DNA from: Achatina immaculata
Lineage: Eukaryota > Mollusca > Gastropoda > Stylommatophora > Achatinidae
Length of the DNA: 64,000 bases
Direction of reading: 5' to 3'
NCBI GenBank assembly: GCA_009760885.1
Contig: CM019693.1
Span: 744,001-808,000, forward strand
The notes beneath the pieces were generated by a model. That model searched no databases. It saw only the letters and a list, made by a program, of their open reading frames with translations, and had not been told where the DNA came from. The translations under genes were made by a program, and so were the position numbers. This document shows positions 11,540 to 23,135 of the stretch, in pieces. Each line of letters begins with the position of its first letter. Positions within the stretch are counted from its first letter, which is position 1.

Positions 11540-12715
11540 ATTATTCTTTCTATCACATCTTAACTCTTTCACTCCTGAATTATTTTTCCATGATGTGCCA
11601 GAATAGATTCTGTTTAGACATTTCAGTAGAAATAAACTAGAAAAAATTTACTCTACAATTTAAAAATGTTTTTGGTTTTTTTTCCCTTTGGAAATGTGCT
11701 CATTTTCATTTGATTAAGTGTGCCTAAATATCGCCCTGACCATTATTTTGGACAGAAGAGTTAAATTCTTTTCATTTTTTCGAGGCTGATCATACAACAC
11801 TATGGTGTATCACTTCTTTACCGTAAACTGTAAAGACCAGCATACATCAGAGGTAAAGAAAGTACAGAATCCACTCCCTTTTGTTATGTATCTCTCCGCC
11901 ATCTTCCTGTCTTTACGCGCTGTATATTTATTTTAGCATGCTTTATTACGCACACAACGAAAGCCCGCGTAAATCATCAAGAGAACACACAGTCAATGTA
12001 GCATGTATAACTGCTTAGTTAACCCGAGCTATATGAAAGCGTTTAAATCTTTCCAGTTTCCTTCTGTGAAAAAAAAACGCCCCTTTATAGAGAATTATAA
12101 AGAAATAAAACGAATTAATAGTTAATTTAGCATGCAGTCGAAAGCAGACTGCATTCATGATTAACCTTGCGCGCAATCAATTTAAAAGCCACGGATTGTG
12201 CCCGGACTGCTAGGAATTATGGGAAATTTACACAGGATCCTCGAATTATTTTGCGGATGGTAAAGCGCTGTGGGAGATATACACGGAATTTGACAAAGAA
12301 TGTGGACTTGCCTCGAGCTCAAGTCGTCGCTATCACCCTACACAGAAGATAAAGCTGGGGCCCGCTTTCAATAACATTATGGAAGAAATACAACTTTGTT
12401 AGGGTCACAAGAGATAACAAGTTTCAAAATCAACATTTGTTTTCTTCTTTTCCTTTAACTGTGTTCTCGGCATAACGTAGAAATACGCAGAAGCAATGGC
12501 AGACGTTGAAGGAAGCGGGGAAAGTATGGCATAGATGCAGCAATAACACATGTCTATCTTAATACTTTTTGTAATAATAAACTGACAAAGGAAACTAATG
12601 GCACACATATGTCTCCCGCTTTTCTACTGGTTAGGGTAATGAGAGCGGTCGAAAACCGGAATAGGTCGAAAAGTGGAATTCAGTCTTTTTTAAGCTTGCA
12701 GTTGCATTTTTTTTT
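11540..12715. other. No recognisable gene
   Basis: AT-rich and unique-looking. Short frames at 12167-12352 (plus) and 12405-12608 (minus) show no motif I know. Confidence 0.5.
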
Positions 12716-12716
12716 T

Positions 12717-13072
12717 TTTTTTGGAAGCAGCAGAAATGTGGTTTATTAGAAGAATGTTGCAGATTCCCTGGACAGCAAAAATGATTAATAGAAAATGTAT
12801 GAGAAGAGCTGGAGATACAAAAAAAATCTTGTCAAAAAAATAAGAGAGAGACAATGTACTTTCATAGGACATGGAATGAGAAGAGGGGGCACCGAAAATA
12901 TTGTAAAAACAGGAAAAAATAGAGGGAAGACCAAGAGAAATGATACTGGAAAGTCTGACGAGATAATGTGAGAGGAGATCACTAACTGAGCTAATGGCCT
13001 GCATGAAGGATCGTGTACTCTGGAGAAGCATAATAGCCAACGCCAGTCGGCACGGCACCTGATGATGATGAG
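12717..13072 (+). pseudogene. LINE-C 3' fragment
   Basis: Co-linear with the LINE-C end at 17.58-17.93 kb, beginning in GGAAGCAGCAGAAATGTGG (EAAEMW) and running through the RRMLQIPWTAKM, MRRAGDTKK, KIRERQCTFIGHGMRR, DRVLW and ANASRHGT equivalents to a (GATGAT) tail at about 13062. Numerous small deletions make it a dead copy. A poly-T run precedes it. The minus-strand frames here are shadows. Confidence 0.85.
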
Positions 13073-14015
13073 TTGCATTTTGGCCTCCGAAAAAAAAATA
13101 ATAAACCACGTATCACTTGCGAACTCGTGGGGAAGATGAATAAAACAAACTGTCTCGCTTCCTAATGACTTTTGCATGTACCATCACAGCGTTGTTAATC
13201 TCTTCTAATATTTCGGGTTTTAACCTTAAGAACTATACTAACTTTTGGAAAGTTTGCCTAGATTGTGGCCAATGTCAGCACGTTTTTATTAGTTCTAGCT
13301 TTTCTTGCAAACTGAGAAACATGGAGTTGTTTTTTTTTAGACTTAAGCATGATATTTATGAGGTATTCTAAATATTTAACACAAATATAAAAGTATTTTA
13401 AACATAACTTTAAGAAAATTATAAGCACGAACACAAGTGATCCACTCTGGACAGCTTCTGAAGGCATGTGGCTGAGTCCACTTTGATATGAAACACCTCC
13501 CTGGTTGGAACAGAACTGCGTGAAAGGTTGGGGGGGGGGGGAGGAGAGAAATCGGTCGAAAGATTGGACCACGCAGTCGAATGACCGGATTCTTGTTATA
13601 ATTGACAACTGTCGAAAAAACGGGTGGTCAAAAAGTAAGGGACGCCTGTATTCATATGACATAGTGGATCTAACATCTTACAGACCTCTGGGAGCCATAA
13701 TCCAAGTGGGTAGAGGGGGGAATGGAGGGAGGGTAGGGGTGAGCAAGGGGTAGGTGAAGGCTACCCTCCCTTAGAGTGTTAGTAGTTTCTTAAAACCTGA
13801 CGAACGGTACAACACAGAAAAACTGATCCCAAGGTGCATCTTGCACCTTTGATAATGCAACTTTACACACATGCTACAGACGGAGAGTGGTCCAGTTCTT
13901 TCTCATACGCTAAAGTCAGTTTAGAGGCACCACACCGCGATGATCTAGTAAAAGACAGGGGAGATGAGACAGGCCACCGAGAGAGGGGCCCAGCCGGTGC
14001 ACTGTCAGAGGCCTG
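13073..14015. other. No recognisable gene
   Basis: Mixed AT-rich DNA with a G-run near 13531-13541 and a purine-rich block at 13700-13760. The frames of 82 and 87 codons end in low-complexity or minisatellite sequence and are not credible genes. Confidence 0.5.
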
Positions 14016-14017
14016 GA

Positions 14018-14430
14018 GGGTTTTCCCTATTTTAAAGGTGGACCCGGAAGTTTTCCTTATTTTAAGGGTGGGCCTGGAAGTTTTCCCTATTTTATAGGTG
14101 GCCCCGAAGTTTTCCCTATTTTAAGGGTGGGCATGGAAGTTTTCCCTATTTTATAGGTGGCCCCGAAGTTTTCCCTATTTTAAGGGTGGGCTTGGAAGTT
14201 TTCCCTATTTTATAGGTGGCCCCGAAGTTTTCCCTATTTTAAGGGTGGGCATGGAAGTTTTCCCTATTTTATAGGTGGCCCCGAAGTTTTTCATATTTTA
14301 AGGGTGGGCTTGGAAGTTTTCCCTATTTTAGGGGTGGGCATGGAAGTTTTCCCTATTTTATAGGTGGCCACGAAGTTTTCCCTATTTTATAGGTGGCCCC
14401 GAAGTTTTCTCTATTTTAATGGTAGGACCG
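14018..14430. repeat. 29-30-bp minisatellite with two alternating unit types
   Basis: About 14 units of GAAGTTTTCCCTATTTTA followed by either TAGGTGGCCCC or AGGGTGGGCNTGG. The two types alternate through most of the array, giving a higher-order unit of about 59 bp. Confidence 0.93.
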
Positions 14431-14534
14431 GAGGGCTGGGGTGTGGGTGGATGAAAAAATAGAGAGGGGAAAGGTTTGTACCGGTTTTCAAAATTTCTCT
14501 CGGAGACCTGGTCAGAGGTGCATGGTGCAGTTTT

Positions 14535-14612
14535 AACAACAACAACAACAACAATAACAACAACAGCAACAATAACAACAACAACAGCAACAATAACAAC
14601 AACAACAACAGA
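14535..14612. repeat. (AAC)n trinucleotide tract
   Basis: Imperfect AAC repeat with AAT and AGC interruptions. Three frames through it read as poly-Thr, poly-Leu or poly-Val on one strand or the other. None is a credible protein. Confidence 0.95.
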
Positions 14613-15235
14613 AAGAAGTACAAGTAAGACGGAATGGCAAAAAGAGGCAATGAGATGAGCAGGTAGAAATGTAAAACAAACAGAAACGAAACAATATTTC
14701 GGCGATATGCCTTTTTCATGGACCACGAAATTAAAAAAAAACAACAACAACAACAAATGAATACAAAAAAGCAGCACTTAGCTGACAGAGACCCTCTTAG
14801 TTAGGACATCAAGCGAGTAATGCAGCTAGACACGGTCAGGTAATAACGACGGTCAAGAAAAGGAACATATTATATTAGGTTTTTTATTTTTCAAGACATG
14901 GCAAAGTACAAAATTAATCTCTCTAGAAACTGAATGTTGACGTCCCGATATAGCTTGAAGGGGAAAAAAATGCAGTTTCTTTTCAGAAAAGAAAGATCCG
15001 TTTTGTGGCAAACCTTTCACATGCACTCTTCACTGTGTGTGTATATAATTTTTGTTCCCTAAAATATCGTTGTATTTTATGCTGTCTGTTCGGTAATTTC
15101 ACATGGTCTATTCAAGATGAATTGGCCTCATGCACTTCAGCTCCACCTGTCGTGTCGTGATGAAATAGAAGATGGCACTGACAGGTGAAATGAGGTAGCG
15201 TGTGTCTTTGTTATGTTTCCAGCCTTTTAATTACC
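14613..15235. other. No recognisable gene
   Basis: AT-rich, with a second short (AAC)n stretch at about 14740-14757. Confidence 0.5.
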
Positions 15236-15243
15236 CTTGTTCT

Positions 15244-15280
<37 letters not shown>

Positions 15281-15327
15281 TAGTAGCATGTGTTTTTGTT
15301 ATGTTTTCAGTATATTTACTGTTCTTG

Positions 15328-15379
<52 letters not shown>

Positions 15380-15424
15380 AGAATGTGTTTTTGTATGTTT
15401 TCAGCATATTTGCTGTTCTTGTAT

Positions 15425-15455
<31 letters not shown>

Positions 15456-15574
15456 TAGTAGCATGTGTTTTTGTTATGTTTTCAGCATATTTACTGTTCT
15501 TGTCTTCTCTCTCTCTCTTTCTCTCTTAGTAGCATGTGTTTTTGTTATGTTTTCAGTATATTTATTGTTCTTGT

Positions 15575-15613
<39 letters not shown>

Positions 15614-15772
15614 GTAGAATGTGTTTTTGTTATGTTTTCAGCATATTTACTCTTCTTGTCTTCTCTCCCTTTCGCTCCCCATCTCTCTCTTAGTAGAATG
15701 TACATTTGTTATGTTTTCAGTTTGTTTATTGTTTATTGCCCCCACCTCTCTCTCTCTCTCTCTCTCCCCTCC
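15236..15772. repeat. Compound tandem array: about 70-80-bp units each containing a (TC)n tract
   Basis: Seven units, each with TAGTAGNATGTGTTTTTG, a TTATGTTTTCAG segment, ATTTACTGTTCTTGTCTT and then a TC run. TC-run length varies strongly between units (about 6 to 23 repeats) and accounts for nearly all the length variation. Several overlapping frames read through the array as Ser-Leu repeats. Confidence 0.92.
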
Positions 15773-16260
15773 CCCCTCTTGGGATATCACATTGTCCCAA
15801 CGTTTCACTTTTTTTTTTTCAAATTTCTGATGACGGTCCGACAACAAGGACTTGTAATGCAGCATCTCTGTAACACTTTTTCCTCTAAAGAATGAAACAA
15901 CGAATCTACAGGACCAACTCTTTCTTAATTCTTTAACCCCAAAGTAACACATGCAGGGTTGGTAGATCTCACACATCTGTGCGAATCAATGCTCACAGCG
16001 ATATTTAAGCAACGTCTAAAAAGAAAATGAAAACTAGTTCATTTCTAACCTGACCCATAAGTCTTAAGTTAAAGAGTAACTTCTTTATAGTTTCTTTCCA
16101 TGAAAATTTCTCGCCAAATGTATTGTTGCACATGATGGGAATTAATTTCGGAGTGAAATGGTTAAATTTAAGCTAACATTACAATCACCGTACAAAAATC
16201 ATTACCTGAATTTACAGCAAGATAACTGGACTTAGGTGTTCTAAAAACTTTGTTAATAGT
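15773..16260. other. No recognisable gene
   Basis: AT-rich spacer. The minus-strand frame at 15647-15976 is partly repeat antisense. Confidence 0.5.
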
Positions 16261-16261
16261 T

Positions 16262-16456
16262 CATCATCATCATCATCAGGTGCCGTGCCGACTGGCGTTG
16301 GCTATCATGCTTCTCCAGAATACACGATCCTTCATGCAGGCCATCAGCTCAGTTGGTGATCTCCTCTCACACCATCCCCGTCAGACTGTCCAGTATCATT
16401 TCTCTTGGTCTTCCTCTTGATCTTCTTCCTTCCATTTTTCCTATTGTTATAATAGT
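16262..16456 (-). pseudogene. LINE-C 3' end fragment
   Basis: The minus strand begins, at the right, in the KIEGR region and runs to the SRHGT-like end. The tail is the (CATCAT)n seen at 16262-16278 on the plus strand, directly before AGGTGCCGTGCCGACTGG. About 195 bp are preserved, near-identical to the copies at 59.7 and 17.8 kb. Confidence 0.88.
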
Positions 16457-16746
16457 TCAGTGCTGTAAAGTCTTACCAAGTGAACAAGCGAAATGCCACT
16501 CTTAAATGGGAGTTGTATACAATAAAAGATTAAAAACTGCACATCACAAACCAACGTTCCCAGGACAGGGATTTCTCCAGGCGCGTAAATATTATTGCAA
16601 ACAATACTAGAAACAGGAAAATGTATATATTTTATGATAAAATATCTATAAACATATCTGAAAAAAATTATATAAAGAATGCGCTCTAATTTTGTTTTGA
16701 AAGATGAAATAATTACAACTAGGTATAATTATAAGATTGTTAAGAA
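16457..16746. other. No recognisable gene
   Basis: AT-rich spacer. Confidence 0.5.
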
Positions 16747-16916
16747 TGTTAAAGGGTTGCCATCACTGCACGTCACACAATGTTAAAGGGCTGCCATCAC
16801 TGCACGACACACAATGTTAGAGGGTTGCCATCATTGCACGTCACACAAATTCTAAACGGTTGCCATCACTGCATGCCGAACAATGTTAAAGGGTTGCCAT
16901 CAATACACGTCGGACA
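16747..16916. repeat. 34-bp minisatellite
   Basis: Five copies of a unit containing GTTAAAGGGTTGCCATCACT followed by GCACGTCACACAAT. Confidence 0.93.
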
Positions 16917-16924
16917 TTTCCATA

Positions 16925-17092
16925 ATTGCTCGGATTCCCTCCTTTAAAAGAGGGTATCAGCCTAGTGGACCAGCTCCGTTGCACTGGAGAGAACCCTGAC
17001 AAAGTGGATGTGTCGGGTGGGATTTGATCACACACCAGAAGCCCCGAGACACTGTGTGTCTATCAATTTGGCCAGTGCCAACTTCCATAAAG
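16925..17092 (-). repeat. Possible tRNA-derived SINE
   Basis: On the minus strand an A-box-like TGGCCAAATTGATA (17061-17074) is followed by a B-box-like TGATCAAATCCC (17019-17030), with a CCTGACAAAG...GGAATCCGAG body after it. Spacing is tRNA-like. The match is weaker than in the other SINE heads of this window. Confidence 0.4.
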
Positions 17093-17139
17093 AAATGTAT
17101 ATCAACACAGAAGAGGTAACATCAAGCTCTGTACTCGGA

Positions 17140-17965
17140 AAGAATATATTATATATTGCTACGGTATGCTGACCACACAGTACTGATAGCTGAGAACCAA
17201 CAAGACATGCAAAATCTCTTGGATAAAGTCGCCAAAGAAAGTGAACAGAAAGGCCTTACTTTAAACATAGAAAAGACAGAGACTATGGTTATATCTAAGA
17301 AACAGAATCCACCAACATGCAGTATAAAATTAAACGGAACTGTTCTAAAGCAGGTGCAGAAATTCAAATACCTTGAAGCAGTAATAACTTCACATGGGAA
17401 ATGCAGAACAGAAATTAGGGACAGAATAGGCCAAGCAAAGACTGCATTTCAGAGAATGAGAAACATATTATCCAACACATCCTTATCGATGAATGTTAGA
17501 AAACAAGTCCTAAACTGCTACATTGAACCTGTCTTGTTATACGAAAGTGAATCATGGACAATAGGTAGGTCTGCACAAAAATCATTGGAAGCAGCAGAAA
17601 AGTGGTTTATTAGAAGAATGTTGCGAATCCCCTGGACAGCAAAAATAACTAATGATGAATGTAGGAGAACAGCTGGAGAGACAAAGAAATTTTGTAAAAA
17701 AAAAATAGGACATGCAATGAGAAGAAGGGGCATTGAAAATATTATAACAACAAGAAAAATAGAGGGAAGAAGATCAAGAGGAAGACCGAGAAAAATGATA
17801 CTGGATAGTATGGCAGGATGGTGTAAGAGGAGATCACCAACTGAGCTGATGACCTGCATGAAGGATCGTGTACTCTGGAGAAGCATAATAACCAACGCCA
17901 TTCGGCACGGCGCATGATGATGATGATGATATTGATGACGACGATGATGATGATGATGATTTTTA
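17140..17965 (+). pseudogene. LINE-C: C-terminal half of reverse transcriptase
   Basis: One 253-codon open frame (17156-17917) covers the end of the reverse transcriptase palm and the C-terminal domain. It begins LRYADHTVLIAE: the second catalytic Asp of YADD is His here, so the copy could not be active even if complete. Following landmarks are LNIEKTETMVISK, FKYLEAVITSHG, IRDRIGQAKTAFQRMRNI, ESWTIGRSAQK, RRMLRIPWTAKI, GRRSRGRPRKMILD and RHGA at the end. It terminates in (GATGAT)n at 17917-17962. It is the longest LINE-C copy here, 5'-truncated within the palm. The minus-strand frames over it are shadows. Confidence 0.92.
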
Positions 17966-18529
17966 CAGAGTGCAATAATGATGACCCTGGCTAGATACTG
18001 TAATTGTAAGAAAGATTAAGAGAAGTAGCGCTTATCAGCAACTGTAAAAGCTAGGTCTGTGGTTATTGACAGTACAGCGATGTGACTCTGGTTTGGTGAC
18101 ATTGTAAAATTTAAAAAAGTGTTCAAAACGTTGTGTTTTGTGTAGTACCATTCATACTTTATTCATGAGATAACATCGAGTCGAACTGATATCCGCTTTT
18201 AATTTTAAGGCCGTGTTCGCGAATAAACGTGTCTATTAAAACCCCAAGCTGTCTCGTATTGTTAAGATATGTTAACGTAATTTTCCTCGCTTGTATGTAA
18301 ATGACATCTCCCACAGTATTTGTTTTTTATGCACATACAAGTGATATGTTTAATATCAGTACCGCTTTGTTTCATCAGTTTAACCCTTTTCTGTCCTTTT
18401 ATAACACGTGACGACGTGATGTAGAATTCAATTTACAATTTCATTATCCGTAATCTCGTTTCATTTTCAGGGTTAATTTTTCGTCATATTAATCTTTTTT
18501 TTTTTCGTTTTAAGGACTTTATAAAAGAT
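17966..18529. other. No recognisable gene
   Basis: AT-rich spacer with no clear repeats. Confidence 0.5.
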
Positions 18530-18700
18530 AACTGGAGCTTTGAATGGTGCCGTAGCTGTGTTGCTTGCTGTTTGCCACTGCTCTCCTACAGTTCTCCACC
18601 AGGTTGTCTTCTCTTTCCGTGTCCATCTGAAGAATATTTTAGCGATGTTGCTCGAGTCCTTTTGGAACACGAAGCCAATCCATTTCCAGAATTTCGTGCA
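18530..18700 (-). pseudogene. Possible LINE C-terminal remnant
   Basis: Minus-strand translation NIAKIFFRWTRKEKTTWWRT resembles the 'ALRWTPQGNRSKGRPKETWRRT' kind of LINE tail seen at 55.2 and 60.3 kb, with the GRPK segment lost. The similarity is short and degenerate. Confidence 0.3.
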
Positions 18701-19154
18701 AAGACATAGTATAGATCTGTAAACAAAGATCTGTATTTTTTTTTTCTTTTTTGTGGTACCGACCTAACAATTTCAAGAAATACATGCCCCGTTTATCTTG
18801 CTTCCTGTTTTCTTGGCCTTTTGCTACTTGACATGACTACAACTTGACCTTTACTAACTTGGCATGACTAGAACTGTCATATCTGAATTGATAAGCTGCA
18901 ACATATAACAGCGTGACGGGGGGGGGGGGGGAGGGGGGGGGAGAAGCTGTTTTCTTTAAGCCTCTTAAAAATTTTACAAGCAGATTTGTCCTCTCACGCC
19001 TTCAGTCCCTGTATTTATTGACTGCACCCCGTATATGGGGACACATTTGTACTTGAACACGGTTTTCCCCCTTAATGAACTGACAAGCGTTTGTTTATTA
19101 CCTTGTAGTATGTCGTTTGTTTATTACCTTGTAGTATGCTCCACTCTCTGTTTC
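18701..19154. other. No gene; G-rich tract
   Basis: G-rich run at about 18918-18942 with only a single A interruption. A short direct repeat (TCGTTTGTTTATTACCTTGT type) occurs at about 19087-19135. Confidence 0.6.
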
Positions 19155-19590
19155 AGAGATAGTTCCACGACACATACCAAGCTCTACAGCTCGCTTGACG
19201 ACAGCCTGTCTGCAACCTACTCTAGTTCCATGACACATACCAAGCTATACACCTCGCTTGACGACAGCCTGTCTGCAACCTACTCTAGTTCCATGACACA
19301 TACCAAGCTATACACCTCGCTTGACGACAGCCTGTCTGCAACCTACTCTAGTTCCATGACACATACCAAGCTCTACAGCTCGCTTGACGACAGCCTGTCT
19401 GCAACCTACTCTAGTTCCATGACACATACCAAGCTATACACCTCGCTTGACGACAGCCTGTCTGCAGCCTACTCTAGTTCCACGAGACATGCCATTCTCT
19501 ACACCTCGCTTGACGACAGCCTTTGTGCAGCTTACTCTAGTTCCACGACACATGCCAATCTCTACACTTCGCCTGGAGCCTACTCTACTC
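19155..19590. repeat. 63-bp minisatellite, open in frame (21-residue unit)
   Basis: Seven units whose length (63 bp) is a multiple of three, so a 212-codon frame (19035-19673) stays open and repeats SSMTHTKLYTSLDDSLSATY. The segment before the repeats is hydrophobic (Leu/Val/Cys rich, about residues 17-42). The opposite strand is also open over a shorter stretch. I see no splice sites, domain match or codon bias that would make it a gene. Minisatellite is the default reading and a repeat-containing secreted protein the alternative. Confidence 0.88.
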
Positions 19591-19793
19591 TCACGGAATT
19601 GAGAAATCATATCACTATCAGATTCCCCACCACACATTCAAGAGTTTCTGTCAGTGTCATGATTATTTCATGAACCACTGCGGACACAATGATAAAAAAG
19701 TGCGGTTTGTCAGTAGATTCCTGCAAATGTCATGATTATTTTATAAGTTTACGCTGGGCACAACATCCTACAGCTTACCCCCACGATATTACC

Positions 19794-19826
<33 letters not shown>

Positions 19827-20582
19827 TTTGTTTTTTGTTTTTGTAATTCATTTTTATAAAAGTGGAGCGTAGCTTTTTGGTTCAGTAATTGCGTCTCAGT
19901 ACTTCATAGCTGGAGAAGTTCTGGGGGATGCTTCTCACATTTTGGAAGTGCCTGGACACACGCACAAAGCGGAGAGGTTCAGATCTTAAGTTTTGTATTT
20001 ATATGACTTTGGAGTCGGTTGTGTCGTGTTCTGAGGCAAGGGACATTAGATTTCTTAAACATTGTTTCACTCTTCACGTGGCACCTGTAATGGGATACTT
20101 GAAACCTGTAATGTGATAGATGCCATATTTAGCACAAGTCGTTGGTTAACCTACATAAGAGAACCCGCTGTCCAATTGGCTCACCTTATCAGTTTATGAC
20201 ATTTCTCATGTGTCTAACCACCTCAACCGTCCAACACACAGAGGACGATCAAATTTTCAAACGAGGCGGACTCAACAGTGATACCGTAATGATAGGAGCC
20301 TCTTCTTGCATCTAGAACTTCCTCGTTTATCGATGCAAAGCTCTAGATTAGCTTAAATAGGGGAGACAATTCTGCTCAAATTCGTCCCCCACCACTTAAC
20401 TTTTTTCGAGCGATTGTATCCATCTCTTCTCTTTCTCTGCCCTCTCTCTCTCTCTCTCTCTACTGCAGTTTTTTTTTAAGTTGATGTGTGTTGCCCGCCC
20501 TCAGTTATATTCTTTCTATAACGTTTACACTTCTTACAATTATATTTTGATTGTCTTTCTTCTGAGGGACATAACTATTTCT
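19591..20582. other. No recognisable gene; two CT microsatellites
   Basis: (CT)n at about 19799-19827 and at about 20443-20461. A 62-codon frame at 19928-20116 has no recognisable content. Confidence 0.55.
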
Positions 20583-21160
20583 TGTCGTCTCAGTCCCTGT
20601 TCTTTCGTTCACTCTTCTCAATCAACCCCTGTCCTTTCTCTCACTCATCTCAACCAGCCTCTGTTCTTTCTCTCACTCTTCTCAACCCCCAGTCCTTTTT
20701 TTCAGTCATTTCAACCAATCTTCTCTCACTCTTCTCAACCCCCTGTCCTTTCTTTCACTCATCTCAACCAATCTTCTCTCACTCTTCTCAACCCCTTGTC
20801 CTTTTTTTCATTCATCTCAACCAATCTTCTTTCACTCTTCTCAACCCCCTGTCCTTTCTTTCACTCATCTCAACCAATCTTCTCTCACTCTTCTCAACCC
20901 CCTGTCCTTTCTTTCACTCATCTCAATCAATCTTCTCTCACTCTTCTCAACCCCTTGTCCTCTCTCTCACTCATCTCAATCCTCTGTCCTTGTTCCATTC
21001 ATCTCACTCAACCTTTGCCCTTTCTCTCACTCTTCTCAACCCCACTATCCTTTCTCTCATTCTTCTCAACCGCCTGTCCTTTCTCTCACCCATCTCAATC
21101 AACCTTTGTCCGTTGCCTCGCTGATCTCAACCCCCTGTCCTTTCTCTCAAGCCATCTATC
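20583..21160. repeat. About 53-bp pyrimidine-rich minisatellite
   Basis: About eleven units built from CTCAACCAATCTTCTCTCAC and TCTTCTCAACCCCCTGTCCT blocks. Central units are the most uniform and the edges are degenerate. Long Ser/Leu/Pro-rich frames are read-through of the array. Confidence 0.92.
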
Positions 21161-22674
21161 CGCAATAGAACAAAGTTGTCTATTATTTCAAGTACACACC
21201 GCCCTTCATTCTATCAGCCTAGACTAATTTTACACCCACTGATAACCCTCAGTTGACCAGGAAACCGCATCATAACGATGTCGACCCTCCCTCTTGCACG
21301 AGTCCCACTTAAGCCTCGTCTCTCATCCAGGCTGCAGAGCCTTTAACTTCTCATGACACCAGAGCGTAGTGAAAGTTAACACAAACTTTTCTCCCTTGTG
21401 TTATCCGTTAACTGGTTCGTTTGAACACAACGAATGTTGAAGCGTTGTGTTTTGTTACTGAATGACAGTAACACAGTATTGTTGTTTTCAGTTGTTCTGC
21501 TATTGACGACAGAATCAAGGCACTGTATCGAGGTCTGTAATTTTACCTGATCAGATTTTGCCTTATATGCCAGTTCTGCAGTACATAGATGTATCGTTGC
21601 TGTTCAGCCGTACTATAACAAACGTTTAAGCAAGTGACGACGTGAACATTGGTCATTTGGCCATGTGACTGAGTTGTTATTAAACTCGGCCATGACTGGG
21701 GTTTTTGGTGGGACTTTTGGAGAAAGAACAGCTGGGTGGAGGCTAGAGGCTGGACGTATAGAAGTACTGCGAGGTCTTTATCCGTGTTCACGAGTGCTGA
21801 GAAAGTGATTAAACATGGAGTATGTGTGTGTGAGATCTTGGAGATCGACTTGTGCTTGGACCTGTTCTTCAATGGTCGTTCCTGAGTTACGGTCAACGTG
21901 AAATGTTTGTTTGGTTGGATTCTGCTGTTTGTGGAGCTGTCACTAATTACAATATGAGCATCACCACCAGACCACAATATACATGTGTGAGGGGCAAACA
22001 TGTCCAGCAATAAGGTGTAACGAGCCCCCCCCCTCTCTCTCTCTCTCTGTCTCTCTCTCTTATTTCAGTGTTTATCATCATTTTCTTCTTCTTCTTCATC
22101 TTCTTCGTCGTTCAGAATTCCATCTTATTTATTAGTTCCTGTAAAACTTATCACTCGCATGCTTTCTGCGTTATCAGGGCAATATCTTTCTTCGTTAATT
22201 TAAACAAATAACACATTAATATCAATTATACGAAATCATCTTTCTTGTATGACTCCAGTTAGCCATCTTTCTTTCCGTGAGAAATGTCACTGCAATCATT
22301 ACTACTTGCCTTTTTCCGCTAATAATTCTGGGTAGTTGTTTTTACCTTTTCCGTGACAAGCTTCACGAAATTTACCCATAATGACTCACTTCTCATCTGC
22401 TTAATTATCTTTCATTATTTCCTTCTTGATTAACTGCCGATGTCCTGATAATTATCAGACACAATCGGCTTCCCAGGATGTGAAATATTTCATGTCAGCT
22501 TTTATTGCTACAAACACAAAGCTACAGACGAGTTGATACACAAATTTGAAAAGAATAATTACTACAACCAGGAAGAACTTTACCGCTGATTGGAAATTGT
22601 ACGCTTATTTACTCTGCAGTAGGTGGAGGTAAAATTCCCGTTTTCATGCCATTAAGGCGTATTTAGGATATGGT
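21161..22674. other. No assigned gene; longest unassigned frame on minus strand
   Basis: A 155-codon minus-strand frame (21543-22010) is the longest frame here that overlaps no repeat I can name. It contains no motif, signal peptide or domain I recognise, and I do not call it a gene. A CT tract (about 22030-22060) and a TTC-rich tract (22085-22110) follow. Confidence 0.45.
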
Positions 22675-22900
22675 GTTAGGCCATCGGCCATGAAAGTCTG
22701 ATGTGGTTAGTATCGCACCTGGCCGCATTTTACCTTCCCAGATTTCTCTGGTACCCATTTTTAGAGGCCAGGTGGACATCGGGGCCTTTTTTTTTCTTTG
22801 TACCAGAGAAAAATCCCATTGCAGGACTTGAACTCAGTACCACCGGATTAGTAACCCGAACATCTAACCACTCAGCTAACATGGCCGCCACTCTGCAGTA
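22675..22900 (-). repeat. tRNA-derived SINE, type 1 head
   Basis: On the minus strand: A box GTTAGCTGAGTGG (22869-22881), B box GAGTTCAAGTCC (about 22823-22835), then a poly-A-rich linker and a body with GGTACCAGAGAAATCTGGGA (about 22735-22756). The body block is shared with the SINE copies at 26.9 and 28.8 kb although the tRNA heads differ. Confidence 0.8.
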
Positions 22901-22954
22901 GGCAAACTCATTTTTTTTTCTTTTGTAAGGATTTATTCTAACATCAAATCAAAT

Positions 22955-23135
22955 GAACGCAATATGTGTCAACGTATTTTGTCTATGTAACATACCAAAT
23001 GAGGGTTATATGTGTCAACCTATTTTGTCTATGTAATCTACCAGTGATGGGTATATGTGTCAACGTATTGTGTCGGGGTAACCTACCAATGAGGGTCATA
23101 TGTGTCAACGTATTGTGTCGATGTAACCTACCAGT
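22955..23135. repeat. 45-46-bp minisatellite
   Basis: Four copies of a unit with ATATGTGTCAACGTATTTTG, TCTATGTAACCTACCA and ATGAGGGT. Confidence 0.9.

Noticed and set aside
21543..22010. 155-codon minus-strand frame as a host exon
   Set aside because: No recognisable domain or splice context; kept only as an unassigned frame.
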